This document shows positions 41,679-50,623 of a DNA stretch of 52,734 nt, piece by piece. Position numbers and translations under genes: made by a program. Source of the DNA: Alphaproteobacteria bacterium UBA6178 (GTDB lineage: Bacteria > Pseudomonadota > Alphaproteobacteria > Rickettsiales > UBA3002); NCBI GenBank assembly GCA_002422205.1, contig DITS01000027.1, positions 42,841 through 95,574 on the forward strand, given 5' to 3'. Below the pieces are notes generated by a model. The model searched no databases. It saw only the letters and a list, made by a program, of their open reading frames with translations, and was not told the origin of the DNA. Every line of letters begins with the position of its first letter. Positions within the stretch are counted from its first letter, which is position 1.

Positions 41679-42593
41679 CTATAAGTAATCCGTCAGTCGC
41701 AGGCGGTTGATTTGGGCAAAAGCCTGAAAACTCGCCTGCAACACCGTCTGGTCCACGGCTAGCTGGGTAGAGGCGGCCAGAATATCGGTCTTAGAGACTT
41801 CTTCCGTCACACCTTTCCAGTATAATCGTAGCGCTTCATGGCGGGTATTTTGATCCTGCAAAGTAACAATATTGGTATTAACGCTGGCTTGCACCGCGTT
41901 CAAATCGGCTTGCCCTTCTTGTATCATGTCGATCGCCTGCTTAAGAATAGCATCGCTATTTTCCGTATGACCTTGCAGCGCCAGCGCAATCCCGCCAAAT
42001 AATTTCTGAAACGCCTCATTATCGGCCCGCACATTATACTTAATATCCACATTATCCGCCGCGCGCAGCGTTAAATCTTCTTCGCTGCCCTGATAATAAT
42101 TGGCATCGAGCCTGCCCACTGTCACCGGCCCGGGGGTTTTGGGATCAACAATCACCGGATTGACATTGGTTTTAGTGCCACCAAACAGAAAGCGCCCTTC
42201 AAAGGTGGTGTTCAGCTCTGCGGCCAACGCATCCATTTTCGCTTTGATCTGTTGCTCAAACGCCATGTTATTGGCCATCGTCGGGTTACGACGCAATACC
42301 ATCAAATCCTCGATATCATCCGCAATCTCGATAATCTGATTCAATGCGGTATTGGTGGTTTGGAGCCGCGAAATGCCCACCGCATTATTTTCTTCATAGG
42401 TTTTTGTTTTAGAAATTTTAGCATTCAGCTGCGTGAATTGCTCCACCTGTCCGGTCAGCCCTGCAAAGCTATCCGCTTTCAACCCGCTGGAAAGCTGCCC
42501 CTGCAAATTAAATACACTGGATTGCGTGTTGCTGATATTACGCCATGTGTTTTGAAACACCGCATACGTGCTGATACGTCCTACAATAGCCAT
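41679..42593 (-). CDS. flgL: Hook-filament junction protein FlgL
   Basis: Second junction protein between hook and filament (HAP3). 304 residues, normal size in contrast to its neighbours. N-terminus RISTYAVFQNTWRNISNTQSSVFNLQGQLSSGLKADSF and C-terminus DILAASTQLAVDQTVLQASFQAFAQINRLRLTDYL are the flagellin-like D0/D1 helices. GRFLFGGTKTNVNPV marks the usual FlgL turn. It follows flgK by 20 bases and precedes fliW. Confidence 0.94.
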   Translation of the reverse strand: MAIVGRISTYAVFQNTWRNISNTQSSVFNLQGQLSSGLKADSFAGLTGQVEQFTQLNAKISKTKTYEENNAVGISRLQTTNTALNQIIEIADDIEDLMVLRRNPTMANNMAFEQQIKAKMDALAAELNTTFEGRFLFGGTKTNVNPVIVDPKTPGPVTVGRLDANYYQGSEEDLTLRAADNVDIKYNVRADNEAFQKLFGGIALALQGHTENSDAILKQAIDMIQEGQADLNAVQASVNTNIVTLQDQNTRHEALRLYWKGVTEEVSKTDILAASTQLAVDQTVLQASFQAFAQINRLRLTDYL

Positions 42594-42612
42594 AACCTTA
42601 ACCCTTCCTTTT

Positions 42613-45363
42613 TTATCCGATCATACCCAGTAATTCCTGGAATAACTCATCCGTCACGGTAATCACCCGCGCACTGGCCGTATAGGCATTCTGGAAAATA
42701 ATCATATTCGCCATTTCTTCATCCAGATTCACCCCGCTGATCGCATCGGCACGGGTTTCAAACCCGTTGAGCAACGTAGCCGTATCGATCAGATTATTCT
42801 GCGCTTGTGCCGATTTGGTCGCAATAAAGCCCAGCATTTCACCCGCATAGCCATTCAGCGTCAAAGTAGTATTGGGCAGCCCGCCCGCAGCGCTGTAACG
42901 TAGCGGCGTAATGCCCACTTTAGCCAACCGTTGCGCCACGGAATTATCACCATTATACCGCTCATAAGTGTATAATGGCGGGTCGTTGGGGTTGTTAGAC
43001 TGCACGCTACGCACCAGCTCACCGGTCGTAACCAGATTCGGATTATCCCGCAAACGCTGTTGAACCGCAAAATTAATAGCGCTGCCATTAACCGTATCAC
43101 CAGTCGCCGTCGGAATATTACTTTCAAAAAAGTTATTCAGCTCAAAATAATGCGAGAAGCCACGATTCGTGCCTTTCTTTGGCGGATTTTCGCCCGGAAG
43201 CCCCTGCTCCTGACTATTCAGCTCATTCATCGCCACAGTATATTCTTCACCGTTACGGCTTTGCGCTACCAGCTGTAAATACCCTTGCTGGTCACCATAG
43301 CTACCATTCACTTTAGGCAATTCCCGGCCATTTTCATCGACCAGCCGCGCATGAATAAACTGATGCGGCGTACTAGGAAACACTTGCTGCCCGTCGCCGC
43401 TCACACCGGTCACATCAAAACGGTCATTGAGCAGCTGCGACGTGCCATTTTGAATGCGGTAACGCACGGTAGAGGTCGTCATGGTGGGCGGCTCGCCACC
43501 ATACACCCCGATATCCACCTCAATATCATAAAAATTGGATAAACTATTGCCCGAAAAATCAGCGGTAATCAGGCCACTATTATAGGTGCGCTCTTTATCA
43601 CCCGCTGCCAGTTCATGATAGGTGGTACGAATATCGAGCGGTGCGCCCGCCGCCACCGTACCACCACCAGTGGCGTTGGTCGGCAACTGCACCACAAACT
43701 GATTCGCACCCGGCCCCACCGAGACCACCTCAAAATAGCCTGTGAGCGATGCGGCATCCACACCATTGATAAGCCCCACCAATCCGCTATCTTCGAGGAA
43801 AATTTGCTGCCCTTCCTGCAAGCCATGCGGGTTGGTGGTGGTAATCGTCAACTGATTGCTGCCAAGCGTAAAGCCATACGCATTCGCCTGATCAACCGCC
43901 ACACGAGGCAATGTATCGCTGACATTCGAAATATCTGTCGCCGTATCATCAAACACCCGCACGCTCGATACAAATAAATCCGAGCCCAGCGCACCAATAT
44001 TTTCCAAATCAAAATCAAAGGTGAATGACGGCGGAATCCCCTGCGGCATCGTACTATTATTTGACACCAGCTGAATATTATTGAGCGTACCCACCACGGC
44101 TTTCACCGGCGGCGCATTAAAGTGATTATTGATCTCATCAATAATCGTCTGCATGCTCACCAGCTCATCGGGGTGCAAACCTTTCAAAAAATCAAAATCC
44201 AGCGTCAACGGGCGGTAGCCGGTATATAGCTCATCCGCATAGGTCGAAGCGGCAGGCGAGCCATCTTCATTCAGCACCGCCAGCATCATTTCGCCGCTCC
44301 AGCTGAGCGCATCACTCGCCCTAACTAATCGTGTGCCAGTTAAGTCGGTAGCACCCGGATAACCCGAACCGTCATTATGAATGGCATTGACCGCATCGCG
44401 CAAAGCCGCAGCAAGCGTATCCATCTGCGCCAGAATATCCGGTATCAGAATATCGCGCATTTCGTGCAGGCCCTGCAGTTTGCCTGTAGTCAGCTTACTA
44501 GTGACCGACCGCTCCAGCCCGCCCGACATAATATTCACCGGCTCGCCAAACTGACGGCCACGGCTGTCATAACTCACCACCTGAATCGGATTGACCGCGC
44601 CATCATTGACAAAGGTATTAATGCCATTTGCAGGGCGATAGGTCAGCTCATGGGTAAAATCATCCACTAGCGCCACCCCGTTGGCGGTATACACATCCAC
44701 CGCACCCGATTCACGTACATTCACTTCAATATCCATATATTCGGATAATTTTTGTAACGATAAATCACGCTGATCAAGCAGACCTGCGGTTGAAGTTCCC
44801 AGCGCCCACGCACGATGAATCGCCACATTCAGCGAATCCAGATGTTTCAACTCGCTATTAATAAAATTAATTGCCTCTTTAATATCCTGATCGGCCTGAA
44901 AACGTAAATCTTCCAATGCTGTAGCAAGCCCGGCAATTTCACGCGCCAGCACCACGCCGGTATCCACCGCATTGGAACGGAAAGACGTGCGGTCCGGCGT
45001 TTCCGCCAGCGATTGCATCGCATTAAAGAAATTTTCGATATAACGGTCGATACTATTATTGGCACCCGGCTCACCCAGCAAAATCTGCACGCGCGAATAA
45101 TATTCATTTACAATATCCGCCTGCCCCACATTACTGGTCTCACGCTGAATCGTGCGCTCCAGATACTGGTCAATTTTGCGCGCAATATCATCGATGCGCA
45201 CACCGGCACCCACCCCGCCCAGAATCCGTGCCGATTGCTCAACAATCTGCCGCGAATACCCTTGCGTATTCGCATTGGCAATATTGTTCGACACCGTCGA
45301 TAACGCATACTGGTTAACATTCAACCCGCTAAGCGCATTATTAAGGGCCAGTGACAGGCTCAT
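42613..45363 (-). CDS. flgK: Hook-associated protein FlgK, giant form
   Basis: First hook-filament junction protein (HAP1). 916 residues, against about 550 in Salmonella. The N-terminal rod-type domain (SLSLALNNALSGLNVNQYALSTVSNNIANANTQGYSRQ), the GLLDQRDLSLQKLSEYMDIEV segment and the C-terminal GVNLDEEMANMIIFQNAYTASARVI are typical. Extra mass is central. Residues about 500-572 (LTITTTNPHGLQEGQQIFLEDS ... YFEVVSVGPGANQFVVQL) look like the FCCH-type insert also seen in FlgE. ATG with AGGAG ribosome-binding site. It lies eleven bases after flgN, in the same transcript. Confidence 0.95.
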   Translation of the reverse strand: MSLSLALNNALSGLNVNQYALSTVSNNIANANTQGYSRQIVEQSARILGGVGAGVRIDDIARKIDQYLERTIQRETSNVGQADIVNEYYSRVQILLGEPGANNSIDRYIENFFNAMQSLAETPDRTSFRSNAVDTGVVLAREIAGLATALEDLRFQADQDIKEAINFINSELKHLDSLNVAIHRAWALGTSTAGLLDQRDLSLQKLSEYMDIEVNVRESGAVDVYTANGVALVDDFTHELTYRPANGINTFVNDGAVNPIQVVSYDSRGRQFGEPVNIMSGGLERSVTSKLTTGKLQGLHEMRDILIPDILAQMDTLAAALRDAVNAIHNDGSGYPGATDLTGTRLVRASDALSWSGEMMLAVLNEDGSPAASTYADELYTGYRPLTLDFDFLKGLHPDELVSMQTIIDEINNHFNAPPVKAVVGTLNNIQLVSNNSTMPQGIPPSFTFDFDLENIGALGSDLFVSSVRVFDDTATDISNVSDTLPRVAVDQANAYGFTLGSNQLTITTTNPHGLQEGQQIFLEDSGLVGLINGVDAASLTGYFEVVSVGPGANQFVVQLPTNATGGGTVAAGAPLDIRTTYHELAAGDKERTYNSGLITADFSGNSLSNFYDIEVDIGVYGGEPPTMTTSTVRYRIQNGTSQLLNDRFDVTGVSGDGQQVFPSTPHQFIHARLVDENGRELPKVNGSYGDQQGYLQLVAQSRNGEEYTVAMNELNSQEQGLPGENPPKKGTNRGFSHYFELNNFFESNIPTATGDTVNGSAINFAVQQRLRDNPNLVTTGELVRSVQSNNPNDPPLYTYERYNGDNSVAQRLAKVGITPLRYSAAGGLPNTTLTLNGYAGEMLGFIATKSAQAQNNLIDTATLLNGFETRADAISGVNLDEEMANMIIFQNAYTASARVITVTDELFQELLGMIG

Positions 45364-45374
45364 ATAGTCGTCTC

Positions 45375-45884
45375 CTAAACCTGTTTATCGAGTGTAATCG
45401 ACACCGAATCCAGCGTGGGTTTGCCAGTGATACCTTTGCGATCATACGCGTCATTTTTCACCGTATCGTGAATCACCTCGCTGATCGCTTCCACAATCTT
45501 TTGGTTCACGGCGCGCGCCATCGTCAGGCGGCGGTAATTTTCTTCCAGCACCGCGTGAAACACCGTCACCACCTGTTGCAGATCATCACGGTCTTCATCG
45601 CTCATTTGCTCAAGCAGATGCGGCTGCTTGGCCAATTGCCGCTTCACGCTCTCAAGCGCGTTGGTCAGCGCAATTTTCTCGGTCTGCAACGGCTCGAGTT
45701 TGCTCACCTGCATCGCCTCCAGATAGTCGGCTTCCTGTGCCAGAATCTGTGCCAGCCTTGCAGTCAGCGCAATCAAATCCTGCACTTGCACCGCACCCTC
45801 GTCATAGGCGGTAATAACCGTATCGGTGACCACCAGCTCGCCTTCATCATTCCATGTTTGTTCTGTCATTGTGTCCTCAAGCAT
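45375..45884 (-). CDS. flgN: FlgN-like export chaperone for FlgK/FlgL
   Basis: 169 residues from the ATG at 45884, whose A is the last base of the flgJ stop (TGATG), with AGGAGG six or seven bases before; the GTG at 45887 is not needed. The protein is nearly all helix, with the FlgN-type pattern LIALTARLAQILAQEADYLEAMQVSKLEPLQTEKIALTNALE and a C-terminal NQKIVEAISEVIHD segment. FlgN keeps FlgK and FlgL soluble before export. The assignment rests on helical pattern plus position directly before flgK. Confidence 0.8.
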   Translation of the reverse strand: MLEDTMTEQTWNDEGELVVTDTVITAYDEGAVQVQDLIALTARLAQILAQEADYLEAMQVSKLEPLQTEKIALTNALESVKRQLAKQPHLLEQMSDEDRDDLQQVVTVFHAVLEENYRRLTMARAVNQKIVEAISEVIHDTVKNDAYDRKGITGKPTLDSVSITLDKQV

Positions 45885-46222
45885 CACTCCACCTCCTGTA
45901 GTCTGAGCATTTCACGTTTCACATGATCGGCAATGCCGATCCCGCCTGCGCGGGTAAGTATTTTGCCATATTCATCCACCAGCATAGACTGATAAATCTC
46001 CTTGCCGGGCCCGTCTGCCATCGGGCTCATATCCACATCTGCAAACATATGTTGCAGCATTTGCGACATGAAAACCGACTCAAATTCCTGCGCAGCCTCG
46101 TCCACCTTCGCTGCGTTTGCCTGCGCTTTAGCCGCCCGTTTCGCGCGTTCTAAATCCGCAATTTTGTTATTGCTAATAAACATATCGCTTGCCTCAAATC
46201 CTGATGCTGAACCCACATCCAT
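45884..46222 (-). CDS. flgJ: Rod-binding protein (FlgJ N-terminal domain only)
   Basis: 112 residues carrying only the rod-scaffold domain of FlgJ: AAQEFESVFMSQMLQHMFADVD, then IYQSMLVDEYGKILTRAGGIGIADHVKREML. The muramidase half found in Salmonella FlgJ is absent, as usual in alphaproteobacteria, where a separate enzyme opens the wall. Ribosome-binding site TAGGAGA. Between flgI (24 bases) and flgN (one-base overlap). Confidence 0.9.
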   Translation of the reverse strand: MDVGSASGFEASDMFISNNKIADLERAKRAAKAQANAAKVDEAAQEFESVFMSQMLQHMFADVDMSPMADGPGKEIYQSMLVDEYGKILTRAGGIGIADHVKREMLRLQEVE

Positions 46223-46246
46223 TACTGATTCTCCTACAAGTAACCG

Positions 46247-47395
46247 TTAGCGCGTTTCTATATCGGCTTGCAGCGCGCCTGCTGCTTTCACCGTTTGTAA
46301 TATCGTAATCATGTCACGGGGCCCCACACCGAGCGAATTCAGCCCGCGCACCATATCTTTCAGCGTCGCGCCCGATTCCATCACAGCAAGCTTATTGCCC
46401 TCGCCTTCATCCACTTCAATTTCGGTGCGCGGCACCACCACCGTTTCAGCACCCTCCGGTGCAAACGGGTTGGGCTGCGACACCTGCGGCGTTTCCGTTA
46501 CCTTCACCACCAGATTGCCCTGCGCCACCGCTACCGTATCAATGCGCACATTTTCACCCATCACAATCGTGCCCGAGGCCTCGTCAATCACAATGCGCGC
46601 CGGTTGATCGGTTTCCACTTCCAGCTTCTCAATATCTGCAATCAGCCCCACCACATCCTGCAAATAGCTGGGCGGCACCGCTACCATCACCGTTCCCGGA
46701 TCACTCACTTTCGCTGTTCCCGGCCCGACCTGACGATTAATCGCCTGCGCCACACTATGCGCAGTGCTCACATCCGGGTTGCGCAACGCCACGCGCATTT
46801 CCTGCATGTCATTCATCTCAAATCCAATTTCACGCTCTACAATAGCACCATTGGAAATAAACCCGTTAGTCGGCACACCCTTGGTGATATTAGTGCCCGC
46901 ATCACCTGCAGCCTGAAAGCCGCCAATCGTCACCGCCCCTTGTGCCACCGCATACACATTACCATCCGCGCCATACAAAGCCGTCGCCAGCAATGTACCA
47001 CCTAGCAGGCTTTTCGCATCACCCATCGCGCTAATATTAATGTCCATCGTACTGCCAGAACGTGAAAAAGCCGACAGACGACCCGTCACCGTTACCGCCG
47101 CCACATTCTTCGATTTCAGCTCGGTACCACGCGTATTCACGCCTTGGCGCTCCAAAAACGCCACCAATGATTGCTCGGTAAATTTGTTATTTTTCAGCTT
47201 GTCGCCAGTACCATTTAAACCCACGACTAAACCATAGCCCATCACCACGTTATCGCGGATGCCCTCAAAGGCCACAATATCCTTAATACGCGCCGCCTGA
47301 GCAGGCATCGCAACACTCATACATAGCACTCCTACCAGCGCCAGCCGCAGCGCGCGGGTTATAATGCTGTCATCTTTTCCATGTCGTTTTTGCAT
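46247..47395 (-). CDS. flgI: Flagellar P-ring protein FlgI
   Basis: Forms the periplasmic ring around the rod in the peptidoglycan layer. 382 residues with a signal peptide (LALVGVLCMSVAMPAQA, cleaved near residue 34). Family motifs are RIKDIVAFEGIRDNVVMGYGLVVGLNGTGD at the mature N-terminus and SLGVGPRDMITILQTVKAAGALQADIE at the end. First gene of the flagellar block, about 40 bases downstream of the predicted start of a sigma-54 promoter. Divergent from fliX, an arrangement also known from Caulobacter. Confidence 0.96.
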   Translation of the reverse strand: MQKRHGKDDSIITRALRLALVGVLCMSVAMPAQAARIKDIVAFEGIRDNVVMGYGLVVGLNGTGDKLKNNKFTEQSLVAFLERQGVNTRGTELKSKNVAAVTVTGRLSAFSRSGSTMDINISAMGDAKSLLGGTLLATALYGADGNVYAVAQGAVTIGGFQAAGDAGTNITKGVPTNGFISNGAIVEREIGFEMNDMQEMRVALRNPDVSTAHSVAQAINRQVGPGTAKVSDPGTVMVAVPPSYLQDVVGLIADIEKLEVETDQPARIVIDEASGTIVMGENVRIDTVAVAQGNLVVKVTETPQVSQPNPFAPEGAETVVVPRTEIEVDEGEGNKLAVMESGATLKDMVRGLNSLGVGPRDMITILQTVKAAGALQADIETR

Positions 47396-47445
47396 CTTTT
47401 TTTCTCATATCGCTACGGTTAAACCTAATAGCCCGCACTGATATA

Positions 47446-47461
47446 TGCGAATTGCGTGCCA
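47446..47461 (-). promoter_or_regulatory. Sigma-54 promoter of the flgI operon
   Basis: On the minus strand TGGCACGCAATTCGCA, matching 11 of 12 defined positions of the sigma-54 consensus, with GG and GC exactly ten bases apart. Start expected near 47435. Together with the site at 32157-32172 it shows two sigma-54 promoters in the block. Confidence 0.75.
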
Positions 47462-47673
47462 AGATGGCCATTCCCCCATGCCAATAATTTATAAAGCAGG
47501 CTCAACGCCTTATTCCAAATGCTCTTTCATTGCGGTTCGACAGCATCCATGCCCTCACCAACCAGAGGCAAGTTTTGCCTAGCCGCGCATCCTACTTTAG
47601 GGAATATTTGCACTTGTGCCGCGAAAGGCTTATAGTCTTACAATAATGACACACACAACCAAGCCCTTTGCGC

Positions 47674-48120
47674 ATGATTAAAATCCATACATTCGGCATC
47701 ACGCAAACCAACCGGACTGCTACCAAAAAGCGTACGTCCTCTACAGGTAGCACTATGTTCTCCGGCCTCCTCTCCGCCTTCGACGGTGCCGAAGAAGTCG
47801 CCGAACCGGCCTCCGTTAGCCAAGCCGCACCCACCAATCCGCTGAACCCCATGTTGGCTTTACAGGAAATGCCCGAAGAGGAATTTCTGTTAAAACAAGC
47901 CGTGCGTCAGGGAAAATCCATGATCGACGCATTGGAAGATATTCGCTATGGCTTGCTGGGTGGCACATTGCCCATCAGCACCCTTGCCCGCCTCGAAGGC
48001 TTGGTGCAGCAACAGCGCGCCACCACCTCCGACCCGCGCCTGCAATCCATTCTCGACGATATCGAATTGCGCGCAGCCGTAGAGCTGGCCAAGCTCGAAA
48101 TGGCGGGGAAACCACGCTAA
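47674..48120 (+). CDS. fliX: Flagellar class II regulator FliX
   Basis: 148 residues from the ATG at 47674. FliX binds FlbD, the sigma-54 activator, and links its activity to completion of early flagellar structures. The conserved C-terminal part is clear: LLKQAVRQGKSMIDALEDIRYGLLGGTLPISTLARLEGLV and LQSILDDIELRAAVELAKLEMA; the N-terminal basic stretch (TNRTATKKRTSSTGS) is also usual. FliX is restricted to alphaproteobacteria as far as I know, so it helps place the organism. No ribosome-binding site is obvious. Its stop overlaps the next start (TAATG). Confidence 0.92.
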   Translation: MIKIHTFGITQTNRTATKKRTSSTGSTMFSGLLSAFDGAEEVAEPASVSQAAPTNPLNPMLALQEMPEEEFLLKQAVRQGKSMIDALEDIRYGLLGGTLPISTLARLEGLVQQQRATTSDPRLQSILDDIELRAAVELAKLEMAGKPR

Positions 48121-48533
48121 TGGCAAGCCAGATTACCCCCCGCCAATGCAAACAGGCGCGCTCGCTATTGAAATGGAATGTCCAGGACCTGGCTGTCAAA
48201 GCCAAGCTCTACCCCAAGCAAATCGAGCGTTTCGAAAAATCCCTTACCCGTGTTACCATGCCCGAAATGGACGCAATGGTGAAAATATTCAAGCAGGAAG
48301 GCATCCAGTTTCTCGATAATATGGACGTGATTCTTGCCAAAGACGAAAATAACGCCCACAACCGGCAAGATCGCCATCAGCTCTCCAGCATCGAAGAAAA
48401 AGTCTACGAGGTCACCACCGAAGAATTGCATGGTATTTCCGCCGCAGCGCTAACCACCGCCGATCAGGACAAACCCCGCAAGCCTAAGCGCCCGCGCTCC
48501 AACCCGTTAACTCCCCCCACGCAAAGCAGCTAA
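48120..48533 (+). CDS. Small XRE-type helix-turn-helix regulator
   Basis: 137 residues. The first 62 form an XRE-like helix-turn-helix: TPRQCKQARSLLKWNVQDLAVKAKLYPKQIERFEKSLTRVT, closest to the alphaproteobacterial family that reads (A)ARxLLxWsxxxLA. The rest is a linker and a Lys/Pro-rich tail (KPRKPKRPRSNP). Its ATG shares a base with the fliX stop, so they are co-translated, suggesting a flagellar or cell-cycle role; target unknown. Confidence 0.85.
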   Translation: MASQITPRQCKQARSLLKWNVQDLAVKAKLYPKQIERFEKSLTRVTMPEMDAMVKIFKQEGIQFLDNMDVILAKDENNAHNRQDRHQLSSIEEKVYEVTTEELHGISAAALTTADQDKPRKPKRPRSNPLTPPTQSS

Positions 48534-48654
48534 CACCCTTGAATTATATAACCGCATCCCTGTGGAAACACCTCCTTTTACACTTGCATTTCTTCCTGCC
48601 TTACCCTATCAAAGCGCATTCATTATTTGACAACCCTTGAGGAGACTCAGTCCT

Positions 48655-49098
48655 ATGGCGCGCACGGCAACCAACAAAAAAGTCACCAAACTTCCAGATG
48701 GCTACAAGCCCTCTGCCAAAGAAGAATATATGTGCGACGAGCAGCAACTCTACTTCAAAGAAAAACTGTTAAAATGGCGTCAGGAATTGCTCGATGAATC
48801 CCGCGAAACGCTGGAACATCTCAAGGAAGAAAACTGGCACGAAGCCGATATCGCCGACCGCGCCTCGATCGAAACCGAAGCCGGCATCGAGCTACGCACC
48901 CGCAACCGCTATCTCAAACTGATTGCCAAAATCGACGCAGCCCTGCGCCGTATCGAAATCGGCGAATATGGCTATTGCGAAGAAACCGGCGAGCCCATCG
49001 GCCTGAAACGGCTCGAAGCGCGCCCCATTGCCACCCTGTCAATCGAAGCGCAGGAACGGCATGAGCGCATGGAAAAGCAATATTCCGACGACGAATAG
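48655..49098 (+). CDS. dksA: RNA polymerase-binding transcription factor DksA (zinc-poor form)
   Basis: 147 residues from the ATG at 48655 (GAGGAG ribosome-binding site; the frame six codons longer has none). Coiled-coil domain with the tip residues in WHEADIADRASIETE (the D-x-x-D-x-A signature), then YGYCEETGEPIGLKRLEARPIATLSIEAQERHE. Classic DksA has four zinc cysteines there; only the first remains (C, then T-G, S and A in place of the others), as in many alphaproteobacterial DksA proteins. It works with ppGpp at RNA polymerase. Monocistronic. Confidence 0.95.
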   Translation: MARTATNKKVTKLPDGYKPSAKEEYMCDEQQLYFKEKLLKWRQELLDESRETLEHLKEENWHEADIADRASIETEAGIELRTRNRYLKLIAKIDAALRRIEIGEYGYCEETGEPIGLKRLEARPIATLSIEAQERHERMEKQYSDDE

Positions 49099-49232
49099 AC
49101 GGTAGGCTTTTCCCGCATCCTTAAAATTTAATGCAAATCTGGCGAAAATTTTAACCTTTCGTTAACTCCCGCCTGTTAGTCTGATCCCATAAGAACAATA
49201 ATATTCCGATCATCAGATAGGGAACCGGCAGC

Positions 49233-49589
49233 ATGACTTCCACCGCGCATCTTTCCATGCCGCGCATGGCATGGATTTACGAAGGCACATTCGACTCCAT
49301 CGGCCTCGATCAATTCGCCACCACCGTGGCGGCTATGGCCCATCACGAAACCTCACCCGCACAAATATTAGAAACCGTCCTCGCCAGCATTGCCGAGAAT
49401 CTCAATGCCGCCTCAGGCCGCACCGATCACGATGCCGAATCAGTCCTGCGTGAAAAAGCGCATGCGCTGGGCTTCAACGACATGACCTGTTTCCTGCACG
49501 AAGTAAATAGCCGCATCGCCACCAGCATCGTCGATTTACAAATCAGTAAATTATCCTCAAATTACCGCCCTGCACGCCACGCTTCTTAA
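49233..49589 (+). CDS. Hypothetical small protein
   Basis: 118 residues, not recognised. Soluble, helical, with a patterned segment TSPAQILETVLASIAENLNAASGRTDHDAESVLREKAHALGF and no Cys pair or membrane segment. The ribosome-binding site is weak to fair (AGGGAA). It lies between dksA and the peptidoglycan-binding protein on the same strand. Confidence 0.6.
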   Translation: MTSTAHLSMPRMAWIYEGTFDSIGLDQFATTVAAMAHHETSPAQILETVLASIAENLNAASGRTDHDAESVLREKAHALGFNDMTCFLHEVNSRIATSIVDLQISKLSSNYRPARHAS

Positions 49590-49657
49590 GCAGTTGATCA
49601 ATCGCCGCTTGGCGCGCACGCCAAACTCGCCTATACTCGCCCCAAGCGGAAAGAGCG

Positions 49658-50623
49658 ATGTTTTTACCAAGCAACATAACCCTACGGCCAGGCGATAACG
49701 GCGATTTTGTAACCGAGTTACAGCGCCGACTGGCTGCGCGCGACCTGCTGAGCGAATCCGAAATCACCGCCAGCTACGATGGCAGCACCACGAATGCGGT
49801 TATCGCCTTCCAATCCATGAACGGCCTGCGCACCGATGGCATTGCCGGCCCCGATACCCTGCGGCGCCTCAATAATCTGGGTGGCCAGAGCGAAAGCGGC
49901 GGCGGCACCTCCGAAGCCGAAGAAGAAGAATACATCGTCGGCGCATCCCGCCAGTCCGAATTGGTTTACGCCAACCAGCTCGCCGATGGGCTACAGGCAG
50001 GCGAGCTGCACGGCATGTCGCCCCTCGTCGATAATGCCGAAGCCATCATCGAGCATGAGCACGGCACCAAAGAAAAATCCACTGAGAATGAACAAGCGCC
50101 ACAGCAGCAACAGCAGCGCGAAATCCAGCGCCAGTTTCAACGCGATGCGCAGAATATCGAAATGCAGGGCGACCAACAACGCCATGAACAGCGCGACAAT
50201 GTCCAAATCGAATTCACACGCGATCACATCCGCGCACAAAGCCCGCTGGAGAGCCTTGATAAACCCATCGTCACCCAATACCGCGAAGCTGGCAGCGAAG
50301 CCGAAATAGAATCCAGCCGCCGCCCGCAGCAAGAAATCGTCCATCACCGCGAAACCAAACCAGCCCTCCCCGCACAAGAGGCCGAACGATCATCCTCGCG
50401 TGAGCCGCAACTCACCACCGCCACCCCCCCGCGTGATCCGGAGCTGGCTCGCACCGAAGCCAGACTGGCGCCCTCCTCGCGCGACGAATCGCAAGCAACG
50501 GGCCGCGCGCTCGATTCGCAAGGCGTACAAAATAACGGCTCCGTAGCCATCGCTCAACTGGGCTCACTCAGCCCCTCGCAAACCCCATCCGTCGGCCAGC
50601 AACAACAAGTCGGCATCGGCTAA
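49658..50623 (+). CDS. PG_binding_1-domain protein with long Gln/Glu/Arg-rich tail
   Basis: 321 residues. The first 75 are a typical peptidoglycan-binding domain 1: LRPGDNGDFVTELQRRLAARDLL, VIAFQSMNGLRTDGIAGPDTLRRLN. No signal peptide is visible, so export would need another route, or it acts elsewhere (some phage and toxin-related proteins have such a domain). The remaining 245 residues are low-complexity: Gln/Glu/Arg-rich (QQQQQREIQRQFQRDAQN) and later Ser/Arg/Pro-rich, probably disordered. It ends at a heptanucleotide array and is convergent with prmA. Confidence 0.75.
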   Translation: MFLPSNITLRPGDNGDFVTELQRRLAARDLLSESEITASYDGSTTNAVIAFQSMNGLRTDGIAGPDTLRRLNNLGGQSESGGGTSEAEEEEYIVGASRQSELVYANQLADGLQAGELHGMSPLVDNAEAIIEHEHGTKEKSTENEQAPQQQQQREIQRQFQRDAQNIEMQGDQQRHEQRDNVQIEFTRDHIRAQSPLESLDKPIVTQYREAGSEAEIESSRRPQQEIVHHRETKPALPAQEAERSSSREPQLTTATPPRDPELARTEARLAPSSRDESQATGRALDSQGVQNNGSVAIAQLGSLSPSQTPSVGQQQQVGIG

